From Nitrososphaerota archaeon (GTDB lineage Archaea; Thermoproteota; Nitrososphaeria; Nitrososphaerales; UBA183): a stretch of 64,000 bases of DNA. The stretch lies in contig JAPCJR010000003.1 of the NCBI GenBank assembly GCA_027886865.1, positions 1 to 64,000 of the forward strand. The letters are read 5' to 3'. Both the position numbers and the translations under genes were made by a program. Under the pieces are notes generated by a model that was not told the origin of the DNA, ran no database searches, and worked only from the letters and a program-made list of their open reading frames with translations. Of this stretch, positions 41,641 to 51,199 are shown piece by piece. How positions within the stretch are numbered: position 1 is the stretch's first letter; every line of letters begins with the position of its first letter.

Positions 41641-43176
41641 ATGGACGGCGCGATAGCGGTCCTCGACTTCGGCGGCCAGTACTCGCATCTCATCTGCCGA
41701 CGAGTGCGAGGCCTAGGCGTCTACGCGGCGCTCTTCCCCTACGACACGCCATACGAGCGGCTGAAAGAGTTGAGCGTGGCCGGCGTCATCCTCTCGGGAA
41801 GCCCGGCGAGCGTCTATTCTCCCTCTTCTCCCCACCCGGACGATGCGCTCCTTCAGGGCACGATACCGATCCTCGGGATCTGTTACGGCTATCAGCTGAT
41901 AGTGCTGGCCCACGGCGGCGAGGTGCAGAGGGTCTCGAAGCGCGAGTACGGCAAGTCGAGCGTGAGGATCCTCGACAAGTCCGGCCTCTTCGAGGGCTTC
42001 TCTCAGGATAAGATATCATGCTGGATGAGCCACAGCGACTCCGCGACAAAGCTCCCCGCAGGAATGTCGGTCCTCGGGGTCAGCGACAACTCGCCGTACG
42101 CCGCGGTCCAGTCCGCGGACGGCAGGCAGTTCGGGGTCCAGTTCCATCCCGAGGTCGCCCACACCGAGAGGGGCGACGCGATACTCTCGAACTTCGTCGT
42201 CAACGTCTGCGGCGCCAGAGAGGGGTGGTCCATGTCGAACTTCCTCGAGGAAACCGCCGACGAGCTCTCCACTACCATCAGGGGCAGGGTCCTCTGCGCC
42301 GTCTCGGGAGGCGTCGATTCTTCCGTCGCTTCCGTGCTGCTCAACCGCGCGGTGCCGGACAAGCTCCAGTGCGTCTTCATCGACACCGGGCTCCTGCGCG
42401 AGGGGGAGTCCGTGGAGGTCTCGAAGTTCCTGAAGGAGGACCTGGGCGTCCCGATAGAGTTCGTCGATGCCTCCGACAGGTTCCTCTCGGCGCTGAAGGG
42501 GGTCTCGGAGCCGGAGCAGAAGAGGAAGATAATAGGCCGGGTCTTCGCCGACGTGTTCGAACACTACGCCCGGACCAAGGGACCGTTCGAGTATCTCGCG
42601 CAGGGGACCCTCTACCCGGACGTCATCGAGAGCGGGCGCTCGTCGGCCCCCGCGTCCATCATCAAGACGCACCACAACGTCGGGGGCCTCCCCAAGGACC
42701 TCTCGCTGAAGGTCGTCGAGCCGCTCAAGGCGCTCTACAAGGATGAGGTGAGGTCGCTCGGGGTCCTCCTCGGACTCCCAGCGAAGGTGCTCCAGAGGCA
42801 CCCGTTCCCGGGACCTGGCCTCGCCGTCAGGATAATCGGAGAGGTCACGCCGGACAAGCTGAGGGTTTGCCGGCAGTCGAACAAGGTGGTCGAGGACGTC
42901 CTCGTCGAGGAAGGGGTCTACAACAAGGTGTGGCAGGGGTTCGCGTACGTCGGGGACGACAGGATCACGGGGGTGCTAGGCGACGAGCGCAAGGTCGGAT
43001 ACCAGGTCACCGTCAAGGTGGTGGAGTCTCTCGATGCGATGACCGCGGACTGGTACCGGGCGCCGCACCCTATGCTCGAGAAGATATCGACGAGGATAAC
43101 GAACGAAGTGGAGGACGTGGTCAGCGTCGTCTACGCCATCTCTTCAAAGCCGCCCGCTACCATAGAGCCCCAGTGA
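41641..43176 (+). CDS. guaA: GMP synthase (glutamine-hydrolysing), fused
   Basis: 511 residues. N-terminal class I glutaminase: FGGQYSHLICRRVR, nucleophile in ILGICYGYQL, and the HPE of FHPEVAHTE. C-terminal ATP pyrophosphatase: VSGGVDSSVASVLL, then the dimerisation domain with HPFPGPGLAVRIIGE. It converts XMP to GMP. Several archaeal lineages encode the two halves separately; here they are one chain. Confidence 0.95.
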   Translation: MDGAIAVLDFGGQYSHLICRRVRGLGVYAALFPYDTPYERLKELSVAGVILSGSPASVYSPSSPHPDDALLQGTIPILGICYGYQLIVLAHGGEVQRVSKREYGKSSVRILDKSGLFEGFSQDKISCWMSHSDSATKLPAGMSVLGVSDNSPYAAVQSADGRQFGVQFHPEVAHTERGDAILSNFVVNVCGAREGWSMSNFLEETADELSTTIRGRVLCAVSGGVDSSVASVLLNRAVPDKLQCVFIDTGLLREGESVEVSKFLKEDLGVPIEFVDASDRFLSALKGVSEPEQKRKIIGRVFADVFEHYARTKGPFEYLAQGTLYPDVIESGRSSAPASIIKTHHNVGGLPKDLSLKVVEPLKALYKDEVRSLGVLLGLPAKVLQRHPFPGPGLAVRIIGEVTPDKLRVCRQSNKVVEDVLVEEGVYNKVWQGFAYVGDDRITGVLGDERKVGYQVTVKVVESLDAMTADWYRAPHPMLEKISTRITNEVEDVVSVVYAISSKPPATIEPQ

Positions 43177-43182
43177 TCGCGG

Positions 43183-44169
43183 GTGTCGCACTACTTGGGG
43201 CCGCAGACGAAGCTCGCCGAACTGCACGTGCACCTGGGCAGCTCGGTCGACCCTGCCGTGATGTGGGAGATAGCGCACGCCCAGGGAATCAAGCTGCCCA
43301 CGAAGGACTACTGGCGTTTCGTAGACATGGTTACTGTCAACCCCAGGAAGGTCAAGTCCTTCGCGGACTACCTTGAGATGTTCAAGTGGACCGAGCTCAT
43401 CCAGTCCAGCCCACTGGCGATCGAGCAGTCGGTCTACCACACGATAGCGGGGGCGTACCGGAAGAACAACATCACCCTGCTCGAGCTCAGGTTCAACCCC
43501 ATGAAGAGGAACAGGGGAGGGGAGCAGGACCTCGACCAGATAATGATGGCCGCCGTCCGAGGCATAGACCGGGCCTCGCTCGAATATCCTGTCAGGACCG
43601 GGCTGATCATATGCCTGGACCGCACCTTCGACATCAAGAGCAACGAGATACTCCTTGAGAAGGCACTGCGCTTCCAGAACCGGGGAGTCGTCGGGATAGA
43701 CATCGCCGGGCCGGCGAGCGCCAAGTTCCACTACTCCGACTGCAGCGGCATATACAAGCGCGCCAGACTGCAGGGCCTGGGCCTTACCGTTCACGCCGGG
43801 GAGGACGAGGGGCACGGCTCGGTGAGGGATGTGATAAAGCACCTGGCGCCGGACCGCATCGGGCACGGCGTGCGCTCCATAGAGAACGAGAAGACGCTCG
43901 AGATGGTGAGGGAGCGCGGCATCACACTCGAGGTCTGTCCTTCCTCCAACCTGAACACCCGCGTCGTGAAGGGGGTCGGGCACATGAAGGAGGTCTTCCG
44001 GTCGCTAGAGTCGCATCACATCAAGTACACGATAAACACGGACGGACCCGAAATGCTCATGACCAACCTCAGAGGCGAGTTCGACTTCCTGCTCAGAAAC
44101 GGCATACTCAAGGATGAGGACGTCCTGAGGGCGAACAGGCACGCGTTCGCGGCCTCCTTCATCAAGTAG
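43183..44169 (+). CDS. Adenosine/adenine deaminase family protein
   Basis: 328 residues, GTG start, 6 bases after guaA. Metal and catalytic residues: H15 and H17 (ELHVHLGSS), H204 and E207 (VHAGEDEG), H228 (IGHGV), D287 (INTDGP). The family norm is NTDDP; the second Asp, which contacts the purine in adenosine deaminase, is Gly 288 here. This may change substrate preference to another aminopurine or a modified nucleoside. The operon with guaB and guaA suggests purine salvage toward IMP. Confidence 0.88.
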   Translation: MSHYLGPQTKLAELHVHLGSSVDPAVMWEIAHAQGIKLPTKDYWRFVDMVTVNPRKVKSFADYLEMFKWTELIQSSPLAIEQSVYHTIAGAYRKNNITLLELRFNPMKRNRGGEQDLDQIMMAAVRGIDRASLEYPVRTGLIICLDRTFDIKSNEILLEKALRFQNRGVVGIDIAGPASAKFHYSDCSGIYKRARLQGLGLTVHAGEDEGHGSVRDVIKHLAPDRIGHGVRSIENEKTLEMVRERGITLEVCPSSNLNTRVVKGVGHMKEVFRSLESHHIKYTINTDGPEMLMTNLRGEFDFLLRNGILKDEDVLRANRHAFAASFIK

Positions 44170-44283
44170 GTCTTTCGTTCTTGCGCCGCAAGCTCTCTGT
44201 GTCCGGTGTCCGTCGCGCCTCGCCTCGCGTGCCAGGAGAACGTATATCGGCCACCCCCGCGGTCATCGGAAGCGAGCCTTGCC

Positions 44284-44808
44284 TTGAGTTCCAAAGGTAA
44301 ACCCACGGACGGTGCCGAGGTCGATGCTGACACTCTGGACGAGGGCTGCTACTACCTCGCCGCGCTGGGCCTGACCCCGAAGGAGGTCGCCGAGAGGTTC
44401 GAGATCGATCCGCGTGACGTGCTGAAGCGCAAGAAACGCTTCGAGGCGGGGCTGAAGAGCGGCGAGATCGAGGAGGATCCGGCCTCCTTGGTCTTCTGGA
44501 GGAGCGTGAGGGAGGAGGCCGAGGGCAACGTCAAGGTGACCTTCGTCAGCGGCAAGGGGTTCCACCACGCTTGGAGGTCGGACCTGAAGAAGTTCGACGG
44601 GCCCACCCTGCTCGCCATCTATGAGTCCTGCAAGGACTTCATGAACCTCGACCCCAACGCGCGCTTCCTGCAGTACGACGCCCCGAAGAACTACGACCCC
44701 CTCGCCATGCAGCGGGAGATAGCCAAGGCGGTGGTCGTCTTCGGGAACCTGATCGAGGAGAAGTGGAAGGAGGAGCGACCGAAGGGCTCGAAGAAGGACG
44801 GGCGGTAG
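44284..44808 (+). CDS. Hypothetical protein with helix-turn-helix-like N-terminal segment
   Basis: About 174 residues from TTG 44284; the frame is open back to 44206. The N-terminal LDEGCYYLAALGLTPKEVAERFEIDPRDVLKRKKRFEAG resembles a helix-turn-helix. The rest is charged and probably helical, with a basic C-terminus. The start is uncertain. I do not recognise the family. Confidence 0.6.
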   Translation: MSSKGKPTDGAEVDADTLDEGCYYLAALGLTPKEVAERFEIDPRDVLKRKKRFEAGLKSGEIEEDPASLVFWRSVREEAEGNVKVTFVSGKGFHHAWRSDLKKFDGPTLLAIYESCKDFMNLDPNARFLQYDAPKNYDPLAMQREIAKAVVVFGNLIEEKWKEERPKGSKKDGR

Positions 44809-45008
44809 GTAACACTCACGCGAATCGTCTGTCTCCCCTCCGGAGGCGGCTGCTTGTTTGGCCACTATCAACCTGGCTTCCCCGCTGGTTCCTCACGCGC
44901 CCCTCGGCGCAGGGCCGGCCTCCCGTCAAAACCCCCTAGGATAGGGCGCGCACCAAACTCTTAAAATGAGGTTGCGCCGGGCCAAAATCAAGAGGTTTAG
45001 CGGGTAGC

Positions 45009-46043
45009 ATGGAAAACCTGTCCGTAGAACGTCTTTCCTCGGTACTCTCTAAATTTCAGGGCAGGCGCATCCTCGTCGTCGGCGACCTCATCGTAAGCAG
45101 GTTCGTGGAGGTCTCAGCGAGGAAACTTGCCCGCGAAGCGCCGGTCCCTGCGGGCGACTACGTGGGAGAGACGCTCCTCCCGGGGGGCGCGGCGAACCTC
45201 GCGCGCGAGCTGACTTCGCTCGGTGCTTCGGTGTCCGTGCTCGGCGCGGTCGGGGACGACGCGCAGGGGTCGTGGTTGAGGGACGACCTGATCCGCAGCG
45301 GCGTGAACGCCGCCGGGATAGCCACGGACAAGAACAGGCCCACGTCGCTCCGCACATGGATAATGGTAAATCGCCTTCACTATCTCAGGATCGACCAGGA
45401 GACGCGCAGAGACATCCCGGTCATCACCGCCAAGGCCTTCGTGGACTCGGCGGCGGCAGAGATCCCGGAGGTCGACGCTGTCGTGCTCTCGGACTACGAC
45501 AGAGGGGTGATCGGTCCGCCCCTCATCGACGGGATAGTCACGGCCGCCCAGGCCAGCAACAAGATCGTCGTCGCGCAGCCGAAGATGAGGCACTATCTCG
45601 ACTTCACGGGAGTGACCTATGTCAAGTCGAACCTCGAGGAGGCTACCCACGCTACAGGGATGAGCATGGTCAACGAGACGAGCCTCAGGAACATGGGTGT
45701 GAACCTCATGCAGCGGCTCGACTGCAAAGGGATACTGCTCACCAGAGGAGAGCAGGGGATGACGGTCTTCGAGAAGGAGCAGCTCACCAACTTCCCGCCG
45801 ATATACGGAAGGCGCAACTTCTTCAGCAAGGTGGGGGTGCGAGACGCCATGACCGGTGTGTTCTCGCTCGCAGTCGCGTCGGGCGCGACGATAGCGGAGG
45901 CCGCGTGCCTCTGCAACATAGCCGGGCCCGCCAGGAGCGACAAGACGCGCAACGTCTCTCTCACGGTCGCAGACCTCCAGAACGCGTTCAGCAACTTGGG
46001 TGACTTTTTACAGAGGATCTCGCAGGCCCCCGTGAGAAGGTAA
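45009..46043 (+). CDS. PfkB-family sugar kinase, RfaE/HldE kinase-domain-like
   Basis: 344 residues. The heptose kinase order is visible: GDLIVSRFVE, LPGGAANLARELTSLGASVSVLG, LRIDQETR, VVLSDYDRGV, YVKSNLEEAT, LLTRGEQGM. The catalytic loop, normally GAGD, reads GVRD (276-279): the Asp is kept, two small residues are changed. VDPK of the family is AQPK (189-192). It may have altered sugar or phosphate-donor use. It opens an operon with transketolase and ribulose-phosphate epimerase, so a pentose or heptose phosphate is a likely substrate. ATG 45009 has GAGGT 13 bases upstream. Confidence 0.75.
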   Translation: MENLSVERLSSVLSKFQGRRILVVGDLIVSRFVEVSARKLAREAPVPAGDYVGETLLPGGAANLARELTSLGASVSVLGAVGDDAQGSWLRDDLIRSGVNAAGIATDKNRPTSLRTWIMVNRLHYLRIDQETRRDIPVITAKAFVDSAAAEIPEVDAVVLSDYDRGVIGPPLIDGIVTAAQASNKIVVAQPKMRHYLDFTGVTYVKSNLEEATHATGMSMVNETSLRNMGVNLMQRLDCKGILLTRGEQGMTVFEKEQLTNFPPIYGRRNFFSKVGVRDAMTGVFSLAVASGATIAEAACLCNIAGPARSDKTRNVSLTVADLQNAFSNLGDFLQRISQAPVRR

Positions 46044-46048
46044 TCGTA

Positions 46049-46867
46049 GTGGAGACCGCCAGAGAAGCAGTCAGACTTCAGGACATCGCCAGGAGCACGA
46101 GGAAGCTGATCTTGGGCACGCTGGCCGAGGCAGGCTCGGGCCACCCCGGAGGGTCGCTCTCGGCCGTCGAACTCCTCGTAACTCTTTACTTCTACAAGAT
46201 GAAGCACGACCCGAAGAACCCCAAATGGCCCGAGAGGGACAGGTTCATCCTGAGCAAGGGCCACGCAGCGCCGCTGCTCTACTCCATCCTCGCAGAGGCG
46301 GGCTACTTCCCGGCCTCGGAGCTGCAGTCGCTCCGCAAGCTCGGCGCGCTGCTCCAGGGTCACCCCGACATGAGGATCCCGGGGGTGGAGATGCCGGCCG
46401 GCTCTGAAGGGATCGGGCTCTCCGTAGGCGTGGGCGAGGCGCTCGCAGCCAAGCTCGACAAGAAGGCCTTCAAGACGTACGTGCTGATGGGCGACGGCGA
46501 ACAGCAGGAAGGAGAGGTCTGGGAGGCTGCCATGTCCGCCTCAAAGTTCAAGCTCGACAACCTCGTGGCGATAATAGACCGGAACGGCATCCAGCAGGAC
46601 GGCCTGACCGAGCAGATAATGCCGCTCGAGCCGCTGGCATCGAAGTGGAGGGCGTTCAACTGGAACGTCATCGAGGTCGACGGCTACGACTATCTGCAGC
46701 TGATCGATGCGTTCGACGCAGCCGACATGGCCAAGCACAGGCCCACGATAATAATCGCCCACACCGTGAAGGGGAAGGGCGTGTCCTTCATGGAGTGGTC
46801 CCCGACGTACCACGGCACCGCGCCCTCGAAGGACAAGCTGACCGACATCTACACGGAGCTAAAGTGA
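46049..46867 (+). CDS. Transketolase, N-terminal subunit
   Basis: 272 residues, GTG start 6 bases after the kinase gene. GHPGGSLSAVELLV, then SKGHAAPLLYSILAEAG, and the thiamine-diphosphate motif MGDGEQQEGEVWEA...IIDRNGIQ are present. Archaeal transketolases are commonly split, this half carrying the diphosphate-binding domain; it needs the C-terminal half at 47560. It transfers two-carbon units between sugar phosphates. Confidence 0.93.
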   Translation: METAREAVRLQDIARSTRKLILGTLAEAGSGHPGGSLSAVELLVTLYFYKMKHDPKNPKWPERDRFILSKGHAAPLLYSILAEAGYFPASELQSLRKLGALLQGHPDMRIPGVEMPAGSEGIGLSVGVGEALAAKLDKKAFKTYVLMGDGEQQEGEVWEAAMSASKFKLDNLVAIIDRNGIQQDGLTEQIMPLEPLASKWRAFNWNVIEVDGYDYLQLIDAFDAADMAKHRPTIIIAHTVKGKGVSFMEWSPTYHGTAPSKDKLTDIYTELK

Positions 46868-46873
46868 GATGAG

Positions 46874-47560
46874 ATGAGAGAAGTAAAGATCGCTCCCTCC
46901 GTCCTCGCTTACGACCTCACCAACCTCCGCGGTGCCGTCGACATCGCCGCCAAAGGCGGCGCGGACCTGTTGCACCTCGATGTGATAGACGGGCACTTCG
47001 CTCCCAATATCACCTTCGGGTCGGGCACCATCGACGCGCTCCGCCACACCACCCGGATGAAGTTCGACGTCCATCTCATGATAAACCAGCCCAGGCGACA
47101 TGTCCACGACTTCCTGGATGCGGGGGCCGACATCGTGATATTCCAGGTGGAGACGGTGGACATGGCGGTCTTCGACGCGCTCTTCGCAATCGCGCGCTCC
47201 TACAAGAAAGAGGTCGGCCTTGCGCTAAAGCCCGAGACGGACCTCCCCAAGTGGGTGGAGAGCAGGCTGGACCGGCTCAGGACCATACTCGTCCTCACCG
47301 TCCAACCGGGGTTCAGCGGCCAGAGGATGGACGTCAGCCAGTTCCCGAAGATCGAGCGGATCAACAAGCTGGTCACCGAGCGGGGGCTCGATATAGACAT
47401 CGAGATAGACGGAGGAATCGGTCTGCCCAACATAGGCGAGGTGGCGAGGCGGGGCGGGAACTCGTTCGTCGCCGGTGCCGGCGTCTATGCTACGCCCAAC
47501 CCGGTAGAGGCGATATCCAAGCTGAGGGAGGCCGCAATCGCCGCCAGGAGTGGCATCTGA
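46874..47560 (+). CDS. rpe: Ribulose-phosphate 3-epimerase
   Basis: 228 residues. The epimerase barrel signatures are IAPSVLAYD near residue 6, LHLDVIDGHFAPNITFG near 37 (metal-binding H and D), DVHLMINQPRRHV, VLTVQPGFSGQ near 140, and IEIDGGIGLPN near 175. It interconverts ribulose 5-phosphate and xylulose 5-phosphate. It lies between the two transketolase halves and overlaps the second by one base. Confidence 0.95.
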   Translation: MREVKIAPSVLAYDLTNLRGAVDIAAKGGADLLHLDVIDGHFAPNITFGSGTIDALRHTTRMKFDVHLMINQPRRHVHDFLDAGADIVIFQVETVDMAVFDALFAIARSYKKEVGLALKPETDLPKWVESRLDRLRTILVLTVQPGFSGQRMDVSQFPKIERINKLVTERGLDIDIEIDGGIGLPNIGEVARRGGNSFVAGAGVYATPNPVEAISKLREAAIAARSGI

Positions 47561-48519
47561 TGCTCACGAAGCTCGGCTCGATGAGGAGCGCCTACGGCGA
47601 GGCCTTGGTGGAGCTGGGCGCGTCCCACCCTGAAGTGGTCGTGCTCGGAGCGGACACCACGGAGTCGATAAAGTCAGGGATGTTCGGGGCGAAGTACCCG
47701 GGCCGCTTCTTCAACATGGGGATAGCGGAGCAGAACCTCGTCGGGGTCGCCGCCGGGCTGGCGCTCGCCGGGAAGACGGCCTACGCCGGCACCTACGCCA
47801 TCTTCATCCCCGGCAAGTGCGTCGACCAGATAAGGAACATCATAGCCTACGCCGACCTGAACGTCAAGCTGGTCTGCTCGCACGGCGGCATCTCGGTCGG
47901 GCCGGACGGCGCCTCCCACCAGCAGCTCGAGGACATCGCGATAATGCGCGTCATCCCCAAGATGAGGGTGGTCGTGCCCGCGGACTCGGTATCCGCCAAG
48001 GCGATAGTGAAGTCGATCGCTGACATCCCGGGGCCGTTCTACGTGAGGCTCACCAGGGGCATAGTGAAGGGGTCGACGTCACCGATCGTCTACGAAGAAG
48101 GATTCGACTACAAGCTCGGGAAGCTGAACCTCCTGAGGGAGGGCGGGGACGTGGCGATATTCGCCTGCGGGATGATGGTCCCGGAGGCCCTCCTGGCCGC
48201 CGAGTCGCTGAAGGCCAAGGGCGTGGAGGCCTCGGTCGTCGACGCGCACACGATAAAGCCTCTCGACGAGGAGCTCGTCGCGCGGCTCGCCAAGAAGTGC
48301 GGCTCGATCGTGACGGTGGAGGAGCACAACATCTACGGCGGCCTCGGCTCGGCCATCTCTGAGGCGGTCACGAAGCACCACCCGGTAAGGGTCGAGCGCG
48401 TCGGAGTGAACGACAGGTTCGGTGAGAGCGGGGAAGCGACCGAGCTGTTCGAGAAATACGGCCTCACCGCAGCCAAGATAGAAGAGGCGGCTATCTCCGT
48501 CAGAAAGGCTTCCTCCTGA
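47560..48519 (+). CDS. Transketolase, C-terminal subunit
   Basis: 319 residues from ATG 47560; the longer open frame upstream lies inside rpe and is a shadow. MRSAYGEALVELG, FFNMGIAEQNLVGVAAGLA (with the glutamate that activates thiamine diphosphate), SHGGISVGPDGASHQ, and the C-terminal VDAHTIKPLDEE are typical. It works with the subunit at 46049. Confidence 0.93.
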   Translation: MLTKLGSMRSAYGEALVELGASHPEVVVLGADTTESIKSGMFGAKYPGRFFNMGIAEQNLVGVAAGLALAGKTAYAGTYAIFIPGKCVDQIRNIIAYADLNVKLVCSHGGISVGPDGASHQQLEDIAIMRVIPKMRVVVPADSVSAKAIVKSIADIPGPFYVRLTRGIVKGSTSPIVYEEGFDYKLGKLNLLREGGDVAIFACGMMVPEALLAAESLKAKGVEASVVDAHTIKPLDEELVARLAKKCGSIVTVEEHNIYGGLGSAISEAVTKHHPVRVERVGVNDRFGESGEATELFEKYGLTAAKIEEAAISVRKASS

Positions 48520-48544
48520 CCCGCGCGCGAGAACCTCACCAAAA

Positions 48545-48552
48545 CTTAAATT
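48545..48552 (+). promoter_or_regulatory. TATA box of the MMPL gene
   Basis: CTTAAATT, centred about 28 bases before TTG 48577, so the transcript should be leaderless. Confidence 0.6.
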
Positions 48553-48576
48553 CGGTCACCCGGCCGCCCTGTTTCC

Positions 48577-51189
48577 TTGCCGAGCTCCAGGTTCGACCAC
48601 CTCAGTTCATTCCTCAGAAAGAGGTACAAGCTGGTCATCCTCGCCTGGATAATAGGGTTGGTGGTATTCGGCTCGCAGATCCCGACCTTCTTCGGGGCCG
48701 TGTCGTACAACGTCGCCGGCTCCAACTTCGGAGGCCCCTCGAACGCAGAGTCCCAGCAGGCGCAGGCCATCCTGACCGCGCAGTTCCCCTCTTCGAGCAA
48801 CTCGGGGGGCAACGGCATCATAGTCGTGCTGCAGAACAGCCAGATGTACTCGCCCGCCGTCCAGTCAGCGGTCATCGGGCTGAACCGGTCGTTGGCGTCC
48901 GACCCGGCGCTCGCCGGGAGCTTCATGGGCGTGGCCAGCCTCTACTCGACCGAGTACTCCTTCTTGAGCTCCGTCGTGCCGTCCCTGCTGGCGCAGGTGG
49001 CCCAGCTCAACTCGAGCACGGCGCTCCAGAACTCAAGCTCGTCATCCTCCGGAGCCTCGTCGTGGGACGCGGCCTCCCTGGTCGTCGCCAATGGCGCCGC
49101 CGCTTCGTTCGCTTCATCCCCGCTGTTCACGGCGCGGGCGTCCTCGCTCGCTTCGCTGCTCTCTTCGTTCAGCACGGGGTACAGCCCCTCACAGGTCAGG
49201 GCCGGCATCGAGAGCGTCGTCACCAACGAGAGCTACCTCCAGTATCCCCTCGTCCTCTCCAGCTCCCTCACGAAGAACTTCGTCAGCCCCGACAACGGGA
49301 CGATGGTCGTCATCTACAACTTCGCCGTCCTGCCGACCGACAAGATGATAGCCGCCTTCAAGAGCGACACGTCCGGCTCCGGCGTCCCGGCGCTCGGCAC
49401 CTATTACGTCACAGGCGGCGCGGTGCTCACGTCCGACATCTCGAAGGTCTTCGGCCCCGTGCTCGAGGTGACGGTCGTTCCCGGCGTTCTCGCCTCGCTC
49501 GCCATCGTGGGCCTCCTGCTCCTGGCCCCCCTCGCTGCGATAATCCCGGTCATGATAGGGGGCATAGCGATAGCGATCTCGCTCCCCGTGATCTACTACG
49601 GAGTGGTCGACATCGGGCACGGGACCCTCACCTTCCTCACTCCTTCCCTGACCATACTCTTGGTTCTCGGCCTCGCCGTCGACTACTCGGTCCTGCAGCT
49701 CCGAAGAACCAGAGAGGAACGCACGAAGGGCAACACGATGGAGGAGAGCGTCGCTACCTCGGTCCGTTGGGCTGGACAGGCGGTCCTGACCGCGGGGATA
49801 ACGGTGGTGGTCGCATACGTGGTGATGGCGGTGGCCAACGTGCCCCTCTTCAGCGGCGTCGGGACCGCGATAGCGATCGCAGTCGCGATCCTCATCGGCG
49901 CAGCGCTGACGCTGCTCCCCTCTCTCGAGCTCCTACTCAAGGACAGGCTCTTCTGGCCCGGGCTGAAGGTCCAGAAGGATGTCAAGCGTCCAAAGTCCAC
50001 TCGGCTGACCCGGCTCGGCGAGCGGACGTTGAAGAGGAAGGTCGCTGTGGTCGTCATAGTGGCGGCCCTGGCGACCGGCGCCTTCTACATCACGCTGGTC
50101 ACTCCTAGCGGGGCCGACATACTGAAGCTCTTTCCCGACTTTCCGAGCAACCACGGTCTCACCGTGATCACCGACAACCTCGGGAGCGCGACGACGGACC
50201 CGACGGTCATAGTCGTGACCACGTCGACCCCCATACTGCTCGGCGACGGCCAGTTCAACCAGACCCTGATGAAGCAGCTCGAGGCCATCAGCTCGACGGC
50301 GGCCTCCGTCAAGGGGGTGGCCTCGGTCTCCGGCCCCACTAGACCCTACGGCTCTCCGTTCAACTACTCCGCCGTCCAGGGACTCGCTCAACCCGAGAAG
50401 GCCCAGTACCTCGCTGGGATGCTCTCCGACATCGGGCTCAACAACAAGACGGCGCAGATAGTGGTCGGCCTCTCGAGCGACTCCCAGAGCGAGGCCGCGA
50501 TCAACACGCTCCTCAAGATGGAATCGACCATCGGAAAGGAGGCCCCGCTCATCGATGGAGTCGCGGTCTACTACGGAGGCACGACCCAGTCGACGTACGA
50601 CAACCAGTCCTTCCTCAACGGGATACTACCCGAGGTCGTGCTCGTCCTCGCCGCGGCCATCTATGTCATACTCTTCATCCAGCTGAGGTCCGCCTTCACG
50701 CCTCTGCGGCTCGTGGTGACGATCCTCTCGAGCGTCGCCTTCTCCCTTGCGCTGCTCTCGATAGTATACTACTACGTCCAGAACCTGCCCATACTCGACT
50801 TCGCCCCGCTCTTCGTCGTCGTCACGATGCTGGGGGTGGGCATAGACTACGACATCTTCTTCGTCACCAGGATAAGGGAAGAGGCGATGAAGGGCAAGTC
50901 CGACAGCGAGGCGATCAAGACCGCCCTGAACAGGACCTGGGTGACGATATTCGGCCTCGGACTCGTGCTGGCCACGGTCTTTGCCTCGTTCGTCGCGACC
51001 GGCATCGCGCTGCTCGGGGAGATAGGCTTCGTCGTGGCTGCCGCGGTGGTGATCGACGTGGGGATAGTGATCCTCTTCTTCGTCCCCGCTCTCATGGGGA
51101 TCGCCGAGAGGTTCAACTGGTGGCCCTCGAAGCTGGCGAAGCGGCAGATCCGGCCGGAAGGGTCCGAAACATCCGAAGCCGACGACTGA
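48577..51189 (+). CDS. MMPL/RND-family membrane transporter
   Basis: 870 residues, TTG start. One TM near the N-terminus, a large Ser/Asn-rich extracellular loop, then five TMs; the pattern repeats in the second half. Each half has the proton-relay Asp motif: LGLAVDYSVLQLRRTREE and LGVGIDYDIFFVTRIREEA. MMPL proteins export lipids, siderophores or other hydrophobic compounds. No lipid biosynthesis gene is next to it. Confidence 0.9.
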   Translation: MPSSRFDHLSSFLRKRYKLVILAWIIGLVVFGSQIPTFFGAVSYNVAGSNFGGPSNAESQQAQAILTAQFPSSSNSGGNGIIVVLQNSQMYSPAVQSAVIGLNRSLASDPALAGSFMGVASLYSTEYSFLSSVVPSLLAQVAQLNSSTALQNSSSSSSGASSWDAASLVVANGAAASFASSPLFTARASSLASLLSSFSTGYSPSQVRAGIESVVTNESYLQYPLVLSSSLTKNFVSPDNGTMVVIYNFAVLPTDKMIAAFKSDTSGSGVPALGTYYVTGGAVLTSDISKVFGPVLEVTVVPGVLASLAIVGLLLLAPLAAIIPVMIGGIAIAISLPVIYYGVVDIGHGTLTFLTPSLTILLVLGLAVDYSVLQLRRTREERTKGNTMEESVATSVRWAGQAVLTAGITVVVAYVVMAVANVPLFSGVGTAIAIAVAILIGAALTLLPSLELLLKDRLFWPGLKVQKDVKRPKSTRLTRLGERTLKRKVAVVVIVAALATGAFYITLVTPSGADILKLFPDFPSNHGLTVITDNLGSATTDPTVIVVTTSTPILLGDGQFNQTLMKQLEAISSTAASVKGVASVSGPTRPYGSPFNYSAVQGLAQPEKAQYLAGMLSDIGLNNKTAQIVVGLSSDSQSEAAINTLLKMESTIGKEAPLIDGVAVYYGGTTQSTYDNQSFLNGILPEVVLVLAAAIYVILFIQLRSAFTPLRLVVTILSSVAFSLALLSIVYYYVQNLPILDFAPLFVVVTMLGVGIDYDIFFVTRIREEAMKGKSDSEAIKTALNRTWVTIFGLGLVLATVFASFVATGIALLGEIGFVVAAAVVIDVGIVILFFVPALMGIAERFNWWPSKLAKRQIRPEGSETSEADD

Positions 51190-51199
51190 GGGTCGCCCT

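Noticed and set aside
47251..47559. N-terminal extension of the transketolase C-terminal subunit
   Set aside because: The extension lies entirely within rpe in another frame; the family begins at ATG 47560.
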